The notes: a model not told the origin generated them from the sequence alone. A stretch of 64,000 nucleotides of DNA from an uncultured Paracoccaceae bacterium (GCA_947492475.1 CANLNM010000004.1:124001-188000), one strand, 5' to 3'. Counted from the stretch's first letter, positions 24,391 to 33,917 are shown. Made by a program: numbers and translations.

Positions 24391-26544
24391 ATGAACAAAT
24401 CCAGCATCCCCCTGACCCGTGACCTTGTGTTGATTGGCGGCGGCCATACACATGCATTGATCCTGCGAAAATGGGGAATGCGTCCGCTGCCGGGAACACG
24501 TGTCACCGTGATCAACCCTGATCCAACCGCGCCGTATTCCGGCATGTTACCCGGCTTTGTGGCGGGGCATTATGAACGGGATCAGCTGGACATTGACCTG
24601 ATCAAATTGGCGCGGTTTTCCGGGGCCAGACTCATCATCGGGGCCGTTGATGATATCGACACCAAAGCGCGGCTGATCCACGTAGCGGGGCGTCCACCGA
24701 TTGCCTATGACATTGCCTCTATCGACATTGGAATAACCTCTGCCATGCCCCGGCTGCCGGGTTTCAGCGACGCTGCGGTGCCCGCCAAGCCTTTGGGGCC
24801 ATTTGCGGCAAAATGGGATGCCTATCGCGCACACGTCACGGACGCTTCTGTTGCTGTCATTGGGGGTGGGGTTGCGGGTGCAGAGCTGGCAATGGGGATG
24901 GCCCATGCTTTGCGTGTTCTCAACAAAGAGGGTCGCGTTCATTTGATCGATCGGGGCGAAATTCTGAAAGAATTTCAAACCGATACACGGCATATGCTGC
25001 TGGACGCCTTAGAAAATGCTGGCGTTAAAACACGCGCAAATTCTGCCATTTCAGCGATTGACCCACAACACATCCACTTTGACGACGGTACAACGCTGTT
25101 CGCTGATTTTATCACCGGTGCGGCGGGGGCGATGCCCCATAAATGGCTCGAAAAAACCGGGCTTGCCCTGCAGGACGGCTTTGTCAACGTGTCGCCGACA
25201 TTGCAAAGCTCAGACCCAGCCATTTTCGCTGTTGGGGATTGCGCCCATTTGACCATGTCGCCGCGCCCCAAGGCCGGGGTGTTTGCCGTGCGTCAGGCGC
25301 CCATTTTGTTTGAAAACCTCCGCGCGGTTTTATCTGGCGGCACGCCAATTCCCTATAAACCCCAAAAGGATTATCTCAAACTTGTGTCCTTGGGGGGCAA
25401 AGTCGCCATGGCAGAAAAGCTGGGTCGCGCCCGCAAAGGCAGGCTGTTGTGGAAATGGAAAAACCATATTGATCAAAAGTTTATGGATCAATTTCGCCAA
25501 CTTCCTTTTCAAAAACCCACCGCTGTTGCGCGCACTGTGACTGATGGGGTTAGGGACCTCGCGATCGACAAACCCCTGTGTGGCGGGTGCGGGGCCAAGG
25601 TCGGCCGGGATGCATTGACACACGCCCTGAACACCCTGCCGCGATTTCGAAACGATATCGACCATCGGGCCGGGGATGACAGCGCTGTGTTGCGAATAGG
25701 CGGCCAGCAACAGGTGATCACCACCGATCATTTGCGCGCGATCACCGACGACCCGGTCCTGATGGCCCAAATAGCTGCCAATCACGCCTTGGGGGATATC
25801 TGGGCGATGGGGGCCGCCCCCCAAGCGGCGTTGGCGCAGATAATCCTACCGCATATGTCCGCGACGCTTCAGGCCCGCATGATGGATGAAATCATGGCGA
25901 CATCTGGTCAGGTTTTCCAATCCGCCGGGGCGGAAATCATTGGGGGTCATTCCAGTATGGGTGCCGAAATGACCATCGGATTTTCCATCACCGGCCTATG
26001 CGAACAGCCCCTCATAACATTGGCCAATGCACGGGTGCGGGACGTTTTGATCCTGACCAAACCCATCGGGTCCGGCACATTGTTGGCCGCAGAAATGGCC
26101 GGGTTGGCAAAAGGCGCTGATATCGCGGCTTGTTATGACGTGATGACCCAATCCCAGGCCACAGCGTCACAAATTTTGGCCCATGCCAATGCCATGACGG
26201 ATGTGACAGGTTTTGGCCTGGCCGGTCATTTGGACAATATCTGCACCGCATCAAATTGCGGCGCGGTGATCAACATGGACGCTGTCCCCGTGATGCAAGG
26301 CGCATTAGAGCTGACCAATTCTGGGGTTCGCTCGACGCTGTATCGCGACAACAAACATCTGGTACCAGAGCTGCCTGATGGGGCGATGACGGACCTGCTG
26401 TTTGATCCCCAAACGGCGGGCGGATTGCTGGCCGCCATTCCCGAGGAAACCGCAGAGACAACCCTAAAAAACCTGATCGCAGCAGGGTATCCCGCGGTCA
26501 TAATTGGCCGGATCACAGATGGATCTGGGATCACATTGATCTAA
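24391..26544 (+). CDS. selD: Selenide, water dikinase SelD fused to an FAD-dependent oxidoreductase
   Basis: A 717-residue two-domain protein. Residues 1 to about 370 are a pyridine-nucleotide oxidoreductase: FAD site LIGGGHTHALI, second dinucleotide fold VAVIGGGVAGAELA, and the FAD tail IFAVGDCAHL. Residues 390-717 are SelD: the glycine-rich loop GGCGAK holds the catalytic C400 and K403 (as Cys17 and Lys20 in E. coli), followed by the ATP site DDSAVL and the C-terminal AIR-synthase-like block. SelD makes selenophosphate from selenide and ATP. The fused NDH-like domain may reduce a selenium species and feed selenide to SelD. No other selenium gene is in the window. It is an independent gene 82 bases after attH. 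Confidence 0.88.
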   Translation: MNKSSIPLTRDLVLIGGGHTHALILRKWGMRPLPGTRVTVINPDPTAPYSGMLPGFVAGHYERDQLDIDLIKLARFSGARLIIGAVDDIDTKARLIHVAGRPPIAYDIASIDIGITSAMPRLPGFSDAAVPAKPLGPFAAKWDAYRAHVTDASVAVIGGGVAGAELAMGMAHALRVLNKEGRVHLIDRGEILKEFQTDTRHMLLDALENAGVKTRANSAISAIDPQHIHFDDGTTLFADFITGAAGAMPHKWLEKTGLALQDGFVNVSPTLQSSDPAIFAVGDCAHLTMSPRPKAGVFAVRQAPILFENLRAVLSGGTPIPYKPQKDYLKLVSLGGKVAMAEKLGRARKGRLLWKWKNHIDQKFMDQFRQLPFQKPTAVARTVTDGVRDLAIDKPLCGGCGAKVGRDALTHALNTLPRFRNDIDHRAGDDSAVLRIGGQQQVITTDHLRAITDDPVLMAQIAANHALGDIWAMGAAPQAALAQIILPHMSATLQARMMDEIMATSGQVFQSAGAEIIGGHSSMGAEMTIGFSITGLCEQPLITLANARVRDVLILTKPIGSGTLLAAEMAGLAKGADIAACYDVMTQSQATASQILAHANAMTDVTGFGLAGHLDNICTASNCGAVINMDAVPVMQGALELTNSGVRSTLYRDNKHLVPELPDGAMTDLLFDPQTAGGLLAAIPEETAETTLKNLIAAGYPAVIIGRITDGSGITLI

Positions 26545-26588
26545 CATCCGCGCTTGCCAGCTTTGGCCTATCATGACAGCTTTGCCGC

Positions 26589-28148
26589 ATGACAGTTCCA
26601 TATTCCCCACAAACCCCTACCGAAGAACGGTTTTTAGCTGAATGCCAGAACCCAGAGCGGATCGTTCTAGGTGCAGGGGATCGCCCGGATCACGCCAGCC
26701 CTGAAACAGAAATTCGTGCGGATTTGGTGCGATATGTGTTGCTGAACGACACATCGGGCCTGCATTCCAAAGGGTTGCGGTTGCGGGGGGCTTGGATCAG
26801 TGGACGGCTGGACCTGCAGGGCTGCGACTGCGCGCGCGACATCACATTGCGCGATTGCGTACTGGCGGAACCGGTCAACCTTGTGAATGCAGCGCTGCGA
26901 GGGCTGCATATTTCCGGGTCGCTGCTGCATGGTTTGTCGGCTGATAACACCCGGTTTAGCGGATCGGTTTATCTGCGCGGGGGCATCCATTGCGAAGGTG
27001 AAATCAGTCTGGCAGGTGCGCGCATCAGCGGGGATTTGCAAATCTGCGACGCCACGATCCAAAGCACAGGCCAAGACGCCATTTTTGCCCCGTCTCTGCA
27101 TGTTGACGGGTCTTTGTTCCTTGGAAATTATGTTTATTCCGAAGGCATTACCACGCTCACCACACGTGGCACGATTTTCTTTGCCTCGGCGGTTGTGGGG
27201 CATGACATGTTTGTGTCCAACACCGCCATCAGTCTAAACGACGACATTCTGGGCGGCGTGTTTGGCGCGACAGAGGAACACGGTCGTGACATGGCCCTAT
27301 CGGTTGGACGCGCGCGGATTGGCGGGATTTTGTATTTGGCCGAAAATCAGATTGGACAGGGGATCGTGAACCTTGCAGGGGCCAGTGTGGCACGATTTCG
27401 GGACGAACCAAACGGGCCCGGCGCCAATTACCCGATCCGGCTGGATGGGTTTCGTTATGGTGATTTTTCACGCCACGCAGATACCGACATTGCAGCACGG
27501 TTGGCATGGCTGGAACGACGCCCTGCGGACACGCCGTTTACGGCGCAACCTTATGAACAATTGGCGCATGTATTGCGCGGATTGGGACATCAGGATGACG
27601 TCAATGCGGTTTTGATCCGCAAAGAACAGATTTTACGCCAATCAAATCGCGCCATGTTGTTAACCGAAGAAGGTCAGTCCCTACGCTGGGCGACGTCGGG
27701 CCTGTGGGACTTTTTCCTGCGGATCATGGTCGGGTATGGCTATCATCCGGGGCGGTCCCTGATCATGGCGATTTTGTTGATTATCGGCTTGGCATGGTTT
27801 TTCGACCAGACATGGAAAGCCGGGGATATGACCCCAAATGCCGCCCCGATTTTGGTCTCAGATGACTGGGTCAGCGCGACCCAAACACATTCTGACAATC
27901 CGGCGCAATATTGGTCCGCAATCGGTCAAGCAGGGCAAGATTGGGAAACCTTTAGCCCATGGGCCTATGCCACCGATCTGGTGGTTCCATTGGTATCACT
28001 GGGCCAAGAAAGCGCATGGGCACCATCCACGTCCCGATCCGATTGGGGGCGCACAGGGTGGTGGCTGCGTTGGTTTGCCAAAGGGATCGGATGGGTGATC
28101 ACAGCACTGGTTGCAGCCGCCATCACCGGCGTGATCAGACGCGAGTGA
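26589..28148 (+). CDS. Membrane protein with beta-helix-like repeats, unknown function
   Basis: A 519-residue protein. Residues about 60-290 are repeats with periodic short strands (RLRGAWISGRLDLQGCDC, ALRGLHISGSLL, ISLAGARISGDLQI) suggesting a right-handed beta-helix like pentapeptide or bactofilin proteins. A linker with EQLAHVLRGLGHQDDVNAVL follows, then two or more transmembrane segments (near 390-405 and close to the C-terminus) around an extracytoplasmic loop. Such proteins are sometimes annotated as membrane-associated oxidoreductases, but I see no redox motif. It ends by overlapping the convergent phosphatase gene by 14 bases. Confidence 0.65.
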   Translation: MTVPYSPQTPTEERFLAECQNPERIVLGAGDRPDHASPETEIRADLVRYVLLNDTSGLHSKGLRLRGAWISGRLDLQGCDCARDITLRDCVLAEPVNLVNAALRGLHISGSLLHGLSADNTRFSGSVYLRGGIHCEGEISLAGARISGDLQICDATIQSTGQDAIFAPSLHVDGSLFLGNYVYSEGITTLTTRGTIFFASAVVGHDMFVSNTAISLNDDILGGVFGATEEHGRDMALSVGRARIGGILYLAENQIGQGIVNLAGASVARFRDEPNGPGANYPIRLDGFRYGDFSRHADTDIAARLAWLERRPADTPFTAQPYEQLAHVLRGLGHQDDVNAVLIRKEQILRQSNRAMLLTEEGQSLRWATSGLWDFFLRIMVGYGYHPGRSLIMAILLIIGLAWFFDQTWKAGDMTPNAAPILVSDDWVSATQTHSDNPAQYWSAIGQAGQDWETFSPWAYATDLVVPLVSLGQESAWAPSTSRSDWGRTGWWLRWFAKGIGWVITALVAAAITGVIRRE

Positions 28149-28860
28149 GCGGCACGCGGCCCCCATCCGTCAGTAGCCAACAATCGCGGCCCTCAAACAC
28201 GGCCGGATGCAACATTTCACCATAGGCGGCCCCGCCATCCAAGTTGATGCGATTACCGTAGTGCTGTGGGTGCTTTAACGCGGTGTGGCCATGCACAATC
28301 AACGGGCCGTGATCGTCCGTATTGGACAAAAACGGCTCTCGGATCCAGAGCAGATCGTTTTCTGCCTGCGCGCCCAGCGGAATGCCCGGACGAATACCGG
28401 CATGCACAAACACGCAATCACCTTGGCGATGCATCATTGTGGTCTGATCCAGAAAATTCAGATGTGATTGGGGAACCAATTCATGAGCCTGTTTCAGAAC
28501 CTCTTCGTAGCGGGAACGTTCATCAATTTCGACACCATAGGATCGCAATGTGGTTTTCCCACCAATACGATCATGCAGCCAATCCATGCCGACCAACATA
28601 TGCGGATCGAACCGTGGTACGGGCTGCATAAAATATTGAAACGCCCGGTCGTGATTGCCCTTTAGGAACGTCCATTTGCGCCCAGCGCTGCGGGCCTCGA
28701 TCAAAAAGTCGATGACTTCGCGACTTTGGGGGCCGCGATCTGTGTAATCCCCAACAAAAACAATTTCAGCATCCGGGCCGCCGTCGCGTTCGATCAAATC
28801 AACAGCACGGGTGAGTTTATCCAAATGGCCGTGGATATCTCCGATTGCATAGAGCGACAT
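28135..28860 (-). CDS. Metallophosphoesterase (calcineurin-like, serine/threonine phosphatase type)
   Basis: A 241-residue phosphatase with the metal-binding motifs GDIHGHLDKL (residues 7-16), FVGDYTDRGPQS and FLKGNHDRAF, as in PrpA/PrpB and ApaH-like enzymes. It probably removes phosphate from proteins or from dinucleotides in the cytoplasm. ATG at 28860 is preceded by AAGGAA; the neighbouring TTG three bases upstream is less likely. A single gene before the serA unit. Confidence 0.85.
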   Translation of the reverse strand: MSLYAIGDIHGHLDKLTRAVDLIERDGGPDAEIVFVGDYTDRGPQSREVIDFLIEARSAGRKWTFLKGNHDRAFQYFMQPVPRFDPHMLVGMDWLHDRIGGKTTLRSYGVEIDERSRYEEVLKQAHELVPQSHLNFLDQTTMMHRQGDCVFVHAGIRPGIPLGAQAENDLLWIREPFLSNTDDHGPLIVHGHTALKHPQHYGNRINLDGGAAYGEMLHPAVFEGRDCWLLTDGGRVPLTRV

Positions 28861-28893
28861 CAAATGTTCCTTTTCTACCCGTTTAAACAGTAA

Positions 28894-28915
28894 CGCCGCC
28901 CAAAATTGGACGGCG
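28894..28915 (-). terminator. Hairpin after serA
   Basis: CGCCGCCC (28894-28901) and GGACGGCG (28908-28915) form an eight-pair stem (one G-U) directly after the serA stop. The following run is TTACTGTTT on the minus strand, so it may only partly terminate. Confidence 0.45.
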
Positions 28916-28941
28916 ATACCAAATTCGAATTTTATCGTCGA

Positions 28942-30537
28942 TTAGCTGACGTCAAATTGCAGTGGTTTCACCTGACGGAACAAACCTGTGTCACACAATT
29001 TGGCAATCACTTCGGATGGCACGGGTGCATCCACGTAAAGCAACGCAATCGCGCCGCCTTTGGCTTCGGACCGACCCAGCGTAAAGTTCGCGATGTTCAC
29101 GTCGTTTTCGCCCATTGTCTGGCCCAATGTCCCGATGATGCCGGGGACATCTTCGTTGGTGGTGTACAGCATATGCGCGCCAACTTCGGCGTCGATATTG
29201 ATGCCTTTGATCTGAATGAAACGTGGCTTGCCGTCGCTGAACACAGTCCCGCCGATGGAACGTTCCACTTTTTCGGTGACAACGGTGACTTTGATATAGC
29301 CATCAAAAGAACCGGATTTGTCTTGGTTTGTGGTGCTGATCTGAATGCCGCGTTCCTTAGCGATCACTGGCGCAGACACCATGTTTACGTCTGGGTTTGC
29401 CTTTTTCATGATCCCGGCAATCACTGCACAATTCAACGCATCCAGGTTCAAATCCGCCGCAGAGCCATCATAAAGAATGTTAATCGCCGTGATGGGATCT
29501 TCGCTCATTTGGCCGGCAAAAGCGCCCAAATGATCGGCCAACTTGATCCAAGGCCCCATGATTTTCGCCTCTTCGGCGGTCACGGATGGCATGTTCAGCG
29601 CGTTTTCAACGGCGCCGGTCAACAGATAGTTGGACATCTGTTCGGCCACTTGCAATGCGACATTTTCCTGCGCTTCGGTTGTTGCCGCGCCCAGATGCGG
29701 GGTGCAGACCACGTTTGGCAGGTTGAACAATGCGTTTTCTTTGGCGGGCTCTTCTGCGAATACATCAAAGGCTGCACCAGCCACATGGCCGGATTTCAGC
29801 AATTCTGCCAAGGCGGCTTCGTCGACCAGACCACCGCGGGCACAGTTGATGATCCGCACGCCTTTTTTGGTTTTCGCCAAGTTTTCAGCCGACAGGATGT
29901 TGCGAGTGCTGTCGGTCAGCGGCACGTGCAACGTGATGAATTCGGCGCGGGCCAGCAATTCGTCCAGCTCGACCTTTTCAACGCCCATTTTCGCGGCTTT
30001 TTCTTCCGACAGGAATGGATCAAAGGCGATAACCTTCATTTTCAGGCCACGGGCACGATCGCAAACGATCCCACCGATATTCCCGGCGCCAATCACACCC
30101 AATGTTTTGTTGGTCAGCTCGACCCCCATAAACTTGGACTTTTCCCATTTTCCGGCATGGGTGGATGCGGATGCTTCTGGAATTTGGCGCGCCACGGCAA
30201 ACATCATCGCAATCGCGTGTTCAGCAGTGGTGATCATGTTGCCAAATGGCGTGTTCATCACGATCACGCCTTTTTTGGACGCGGCTTCTTTGTCGACATT
30301 GTCGGTGCCAATACCGGCGCGACCGATCACTTTCAGGTTTGTTGCGCTTTCCAACAGCTTAGCTGTTGCTTTGGTCGCAGACCGGATGGCCAGACCGTCA
30401 TATTGGCCGATCACCTCGGCCAGCTTGTCTTTGTCTTTGCCCAGGTCAGGCATGAAATCAACGTCGATGCCACGGTCACGGAAAATCTGAACAGCGGTTT
30501 CAGACAGTTTGTCGGATACAAGTACTTTGGGGGCCAT
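28942..30537 (-). CDS. serA: D-3-phosphoglycerate dehydrogenase
   Basis: A 531-residue long-form PGDH, first enzyme of phosphorylated serine synthesis, converting 3-phosphoglycerate to 3-phosphohydroxypyruvate with NAD. The NAD motif is GVIGAGNIGGIV, the catalytic region is ARGGLVDEAAL, and the C-terminal part has an intervening domain and an ACT domain (from about residue 455) for serine feedback. It lies 73 bases after serC on one transcript. Confidence 0.95.
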   Translation of the reverse strand: MAPKVLVSDKLSETAVQIFRDRGIDVDFMPDLGKDKDKLAEVIGQYDGLAIRSATKATAKLLESATNLKVIGRAGIGTDNVDKEAASKKGVIVMNTPFGNMITTAEHAIAMMFAVARQIPEASASTHAGKWEKSKFMGVELTNKTLGVIGAGNIGGIVCDRARGLKMKVIAFDPFLSEEKAAKMGVEKVELDELLARAEFITLHVPLTDSTRNILSAENLAKTKKGVRIINCARGGLVDEAALAELLKSGHVAGAAFDVFAEEPAKENALFNLPNVVCTPHLGAATTEAQENVALQVAEQMSNYLLTGAVENALNMPSVTAEEAKIMGPWIKLADHLGAFAGQMSEDPITAINILYDGSAADLNLDALNCAVIAGIMKKANPDVNMVSAPVIAKERGIQISTTNQDKSGSFDGYIKVTVVTEKVERSIGGTVFSDGKPRFIQIKGINIDAEVGAHMLYTTNEDVPGIIGTLGQTMGENDVNIANFTLGRSEAKGGAIALLYVDAPVPSEVIAKLCDTGLFRQVKPLQFDVS

Positions 30538-30610
30538 GATGGGGCTCCTTGTCTAATAGAAAGAGGGGGATGAGCGGGAAAGCGACGGATCGCTTTCCTC
30601 AAAATCTCAA

Positions 30611-31753
30611 TTAAAGCGCGTCGATTTCGGCGTGAAACGCCCAGTCGAGCCAAGGCAACATGGCCTCGATATCGCTGGTTTCCACTGTCGCGCCACACCA
30701 AATCCGCAAACCGGCAGGCGCGTCACGATAGGCGCCGATATCCAGCGCAACACCTTCATTTTCCAGACGTTTTGCAACGGCTTTGGCAAATGTCGCACCG
30801 TCTGTGATCCGGTCATCGGTGAATTTCAAACACACCGAAGTGTTGGACCGAGTCGCCGGATCAACAGCCAGATTATCAATCCAATTGCGCGTGGCGCAGA
30901 AATTCCACACTGCCTGCGCGTTGGCATTGGACCGCATTTTCAGCCCGTCCAGACCACCCACCGATTTGGCCCAGTTCAGGGCAAACAGGTAATCTTCGAC
31001 GCAGAGCATCGATGGTGTGTTGATCGTCGCACCGGTGAAAATACCGTCGATCAATTTGCCGCCTTTGGTCATGCGGAAAATTTTTGGCAACGGCCAAGCA
31101 GGGGTGTAGCTTTCTAGCCGTTCAACCGCACGCGGGCTGAGGATCAGCATGCCGTGGGCCGCTTCGCCACCCATGACTTTTTGCCAGCTGAACGTGGTCA
31201 CATCCAGTTTGTCCCAAGGCATATCCATCGCAAATACAGCCGAAGTTGCATCACAAATCGTCAGCCCGGCGCGATCCGCTGGGATCATGTCGCCATTGGC
31301 CATTTTCACGCCGGACGTGGTGCCGTTCCATGTGAAGACAACATCGTTGTCGTAGTTCAGCGCCGCCATATCGACGATTTCGCCATAACCAGCTTTGTGT
31401 TCGGTCGCTTCGATTTTCAGCTGTTTGACCACATCCGTGACCCAGCCCGATCCAAAGCTTTCCCATGCGACCATTTGCACGGGGCGTTCGCCCAGCAAAG
31501 ACCACAGCGCCATTTCAACAGCACCCGTATCAGATGCCGGAACGATGCCGATTTTGTAATCTGCGGGGACGCCCAGAATGTCGCGCGTCGTTTCGATCGC
31601 GTCTTTCAGCTTGGCTTTGCCAATTGCGGCACGATGCGAGCGACCAAGCGGTGCATCAGCAAGTACAGCAGGAGTCCATGTGGGGGGTTTGGCACAGGGG
31701 CCAGAAGAAAAACGCGGATTTGCCGGCCGCGTTGCCGGTGTCGTCATAGCCAT
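30611..31753 (-). CDS. serC: Phosphoserine aminotransferase
   Basis: A 380-residue class-V PLP aminotransferase of the alphaproteobacterial phosphoserine type, second step of serine synthesis. The PLP lysine lies in [17 protein letters not shown]. The start at 31753 has GGAAGGA eight bases upstream; the ORF extends to 31837 but that part is a structured leader. First gene of the serC-serA operon. Confidence 0.95.
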   Translation of the reverse strand: MAMTTPATRPANPRFSSGPCAKPPTWTPAVLADAPLGRSHRAAIGKAKLKDAIETTRDILGVPADYKIGIVPASDTGAVEMALWSLLGERPVQMVAWESFGSGWVTDVVKQLKIEATEHKAGYGEIVDMAALNYDNDVVFTWNGTTSGVKMANGDMIPADRAGLTICDATSAVFAMDMPWDKLDVTTFSWQKVMGGEAAHGMLILSPRAVERLESYTPAWPLPKIFRMTKGGKLIDGIFTGATINTPSMLCVEDYLFALNWAKSVGGLDGLKMRSNANAQAVWNFCATRNWIDNLAVDPATRSNTSVCLKFTDDRITDGATFAKAVAKRLENEGVALDIGAYRDAPAGLRIWCGATVETSDIEAMLPWLDWAFHAEIDAL

Positions 31754-31830
31754 GTTAGCTATCCTTCCAGATAAGCGCCCTTCGTTGGGGAAGGGTGTCC
31801 CACCGCCGGTGTTAGTTTGATCCAACGCAT
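31754..31830 (-). promoter_or_regulatory. Structured leader of serC (serC-motif candidate)
   Basis: Read on the minus strand, the leader has a hairpin with stem CCCTTC/GAAGGG (31795-31778) and loop CCCAAC. An upstream CGTTGG (31827-31822) can pair with that loop as a pseudoknot. A second hairpin of stem GCTTATC/GATAGC (31776-31758, one bulge) holds the ribosome binding site AGGAAGG region in its loop side, so folding could block serC translation. An alphaproteobacterial serC RNA motif is known from comparative genomics; the match here is by position and shape and is not confirmed. Confidence 0.55.
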
Positions 31831-31909
31831 TCCACAACCGGCAAAATGACGCTAAACCGGCCTAATACCCGCCAAATGCGACTCACTTTGACTACGATCG
31901 GAAACAACG

Positions 31910-32815
31910 ATGTTCACCGTTACGCTGCTAACCGCACCGTCCAATCCCACCCTTGATCCGGCTTTGGTCGATTCGTTACGCAATGCATGGGGCGGGGGCG
32001 ACGCCGTTTGGCTGGCCCCAGATGAAGCAGCTGAATTTCCGGTCATGAAGCGGCCAGACAACTTTGATCAGGTCTGGGCCGATTGCCAGAACCTGAACAC
32101 GGATTTGTGTATTCAAGCCACTGGTCACCGCCGCAAAAAACTGCTGCTGGCGGATATGGACAGCACCATGATCGAACAGGAATGTATCGATGAATTGGCC
32201 GCCGAAGTGGGTGTGGGTGAGAAAGTCGCTGACATCACCGCGCGCGCGATGAACGGTGAATTGGACTTTGACGCTGCCCTGATCGAACGTGTGGGGCTGT
32301 TGCGTGGGCAGGATGCATCGATCATCGACAAAGTTCTGGCCGAACGCATCACCTATGCCAAAGGTGCACGTCGTCTGATCGCCACGATGAAGGCAAACGG
32401 CGCGAAATGTGTGCTGATTTCTGGTGGGTTCACAGCATTTGCACAAAAGGTCGCGGATGAGCTGGGCTTTGATCACGCGCAGGCCAATGAACTGCTGATC
32501 GCAGACGGCAAATTGACCGGCGATGTGGCCCGTCCCATTTTGGGACGCGAGGCCAAAGTCGCCGCATTACAATCGCTTAGCGAACATTTGCCGCGTCAAG
32601 CCGTGGACGCCATGGCGGTCGGTGATGGCGCCAACGATTTGGGGATGCTGCATTTGGCAGGATCAGGTATTGCCCTCCATGCCAAGCCGGCTGTTGCGGC
32701 CCAATCCGATCTGCGCATCAACTTTGGCGATCTGACCTCGCTGTTGTTTTTACAGGGTTATAGCAGCGTCGATTTTGATCACGCCGCCCCCGAAACAGAG
32801 GATTACGCCGTCTAA
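31910..32815 (+). CDS. serB: Phosphoserine phosphatase
   Basis: A 301-residue HAD phosphatase, last step of serine synthesis. The HAD motif I is LLADMDSTMI (DxDST), motif II lies in LISGGFTAFA and motifs III-IV in AVGDGANDLGML. An N-terminal region of about 75 residues precedes the catalytic core, as usual for this SerB type. Transcribed divergently from serC-serA across 156 bases, so the three genes give the full pathway from one regulatory gap. Confidence 0.95.
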   Translation: MFTVTLLTAPSNPTLDPALVDSLRNAWGGGDAVWLAPDEAAEFPVMKRPDNFDQVWADCQNLNTDLCIQATGHRRKKLLLADMDSTMIEQECIDELAAEVGVGEKVADITARAMNGELDFDAALIERVGLLRGQDASIIDKVLAERITYAKGARRLIATMKANGAKCVLISGGFTAFAQKVADELGFDHAQANELLIADGKLTGDVARPILGREAKVAALQSLSEHLPRQAVDAMAVGDGANDLGMLHLAGSGIALHAKPAVAAQSDLRINFGDLTSLLFLQGYSSVDFDHAAPETEDYAV

Positions 32816-32886
32816 GCGGTCCCATCTTTTTTGTCGGTTAAAACACGCATTGCGCCGGGCCAGAACAGCCTGGCGCATTTGGTTTG

Positions 32887-33162
32887 CTACATATTGTTGA
32901 ACAATACGATCCGGATCGCCTCAATCCCCAGCAGCGCCACAATCGGGGACAGGTCAATTCCGCCCATCGCAGGCAAAACTCGACGAATTGGCCCATAGAT
33001 TGGTTCCAGCAAACGGTTCAATCCATGCCAGATTTGGCTGACAAATGGCTGGCGGATATTAAGCACCTGAAACGAAATCAACCAGCTCATGATGAAGTGG
33101 ACAAAGATGAAAGTCCGCGCCACGCCCAACACCAACAGCAGGATTTGAATGATTGATTGCAT
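32887..33162 (-). CDS. YggT family membrane protein
   Basis: A 91-residue protein with two transmembrane helices (IIQILLLVLGVARTFIFVHF and SPIVALLGIEAIRIVLFN) and the YggT motif LEPIYGPIRRVLP in between. YggT/YlmG proteins are implicated in membrane organisation or turgor response. No partner gene is adjacent; it is the only gene of its unit and converges on serB. Confidence 0.85.
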   Translation of the reverse strand: MQSIIQILLLVLGVARTFIFVHFIMSWLISFQVLNIRQPFVSQIWHGLNRLLEPIYGPIRRVLPAMGGIDLSPIVALLGIEAIRIVLFNNM

Positions 33163-33253
33163 CGTTGTTTCCTTATTTCTCTTTGCTGGGACCTAAGCAT
33201 TCTTGTCTTATCAGACAACACCTTTCCGTGTCGTAAAGCTTGAAAGCGATGCG

Positions 33254-33273
33254 AATTGACGTAAACGTCAATT
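33254..33273. promoter_or_regulatory. Perfect 20-bp palindrome, MerR-type operator
   Basis: AATTGACGTAAACGTCAATT has nine-base arms around AA. Its core (TTGACGTAAACGTCAA) resembles operators of MerR-family regulators, in particular the LiuR motif of branched-chain amino acid catabolism. It lies 31 bases upstream of the thioesterase start and 92 bases upstream of yggT on the other strand. A T-run follows on the plus strand, but no transcript is expected to end there. Confidence 0.55.
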
Positions 33274-33303
33274 TTTTGATCAAGCGATTCCCCGGAGACC
33301 CAG

Positions 33304-33843
33304 ATGTACCCGATGCCCCGTTTAATGTGGCAATTGTGGCAGGCCCGCAAACAGCCCATGCTCCCGATCGATGGCACCCATGTCAGCACGCATATCTGCT
33401 GGCCTATTGATCTGGATTTTCTGATGGAGCTGAACAACGGGCGCACATTGACGCTGTATGATCTGGGACGCACGCCGTTAGGGCTTAGGATCGGATTGCT
33501 GCGCGCATTGAAAGAAAAGAAATGGGGATTAACCGTTGCGGGGTCGTCCACCCGATATCGTCGCCGCGTGCGAATGTTTGACAAACTGACCATGAAAAGC
33601 CGTGGTATTGGCTGGGATGACCGGTTTTTATATGTGGAACAAAGCATGTGGAACAGCCGCGGCGATTGCACCAGTCACGTGCTGATCCGGTCAGCGATCA
33701 CCGACAAAGATGGCATCGTGTGCCCGGATGAATTCGCCAAATATTGCGGCCATACCGGCCCCCGCATTGACCCGCCCGATTGGGTTTTGAACTGGGCCAA
33801 CGCAGATGCAACCCGCAGCTGGCCCCCAATGCAAGACACCTAA
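33304..33843 (+). CDS. Thioesterase-family protein (4HBT-like / THEM6-like)
   Basis: A 179-residue protein with the hotdog-type acyl-CoA thioesterase pattern THVSTHICWPIDLDFLMELN, typical of the THEM6-like subgroup. Such enzymes hydrolyse acyl-CoA thioesters. A single gene behind the 33254-33273 palindrome; if LiuR-like control is real, it may act on acyl-CoA intermediates of leucine or fatty acid breakdown. ATG at 33304 is in a good context (GGAGA upstream). Confidence 0.75.
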   Translation: MYPMPRLMWQLWQARKQPMLPIDGTHVSTHICWPIDLDFLMELNNGRTLTLYDLGRTPLGLRIGLLRALKEKKWGLTVAGSSTRYRRRVRMFDKLTMKSRGIGWDDRFLYVEQSMWNSRGDCTSHVLIRSAITDKDGIVCPDEFAKYCGHTGPRIDPPDWVLNWANADATRSWPPMQDT

Positions 33844-33917
33844 CGCCATGCAATCCTCACCAAGTCCTTGCCTGCACCGCCCATTCCCTGTCTAACTGAG
33901 AAAAACAGGGGGTTGGG

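Noticed and set aside
28906-30573. A 555-codon open frame on the plus strand opposite serA
   Set aside because: It mirrors serA in the complementary strand; its sequence shows no domain and is explained by codon bias of serA.
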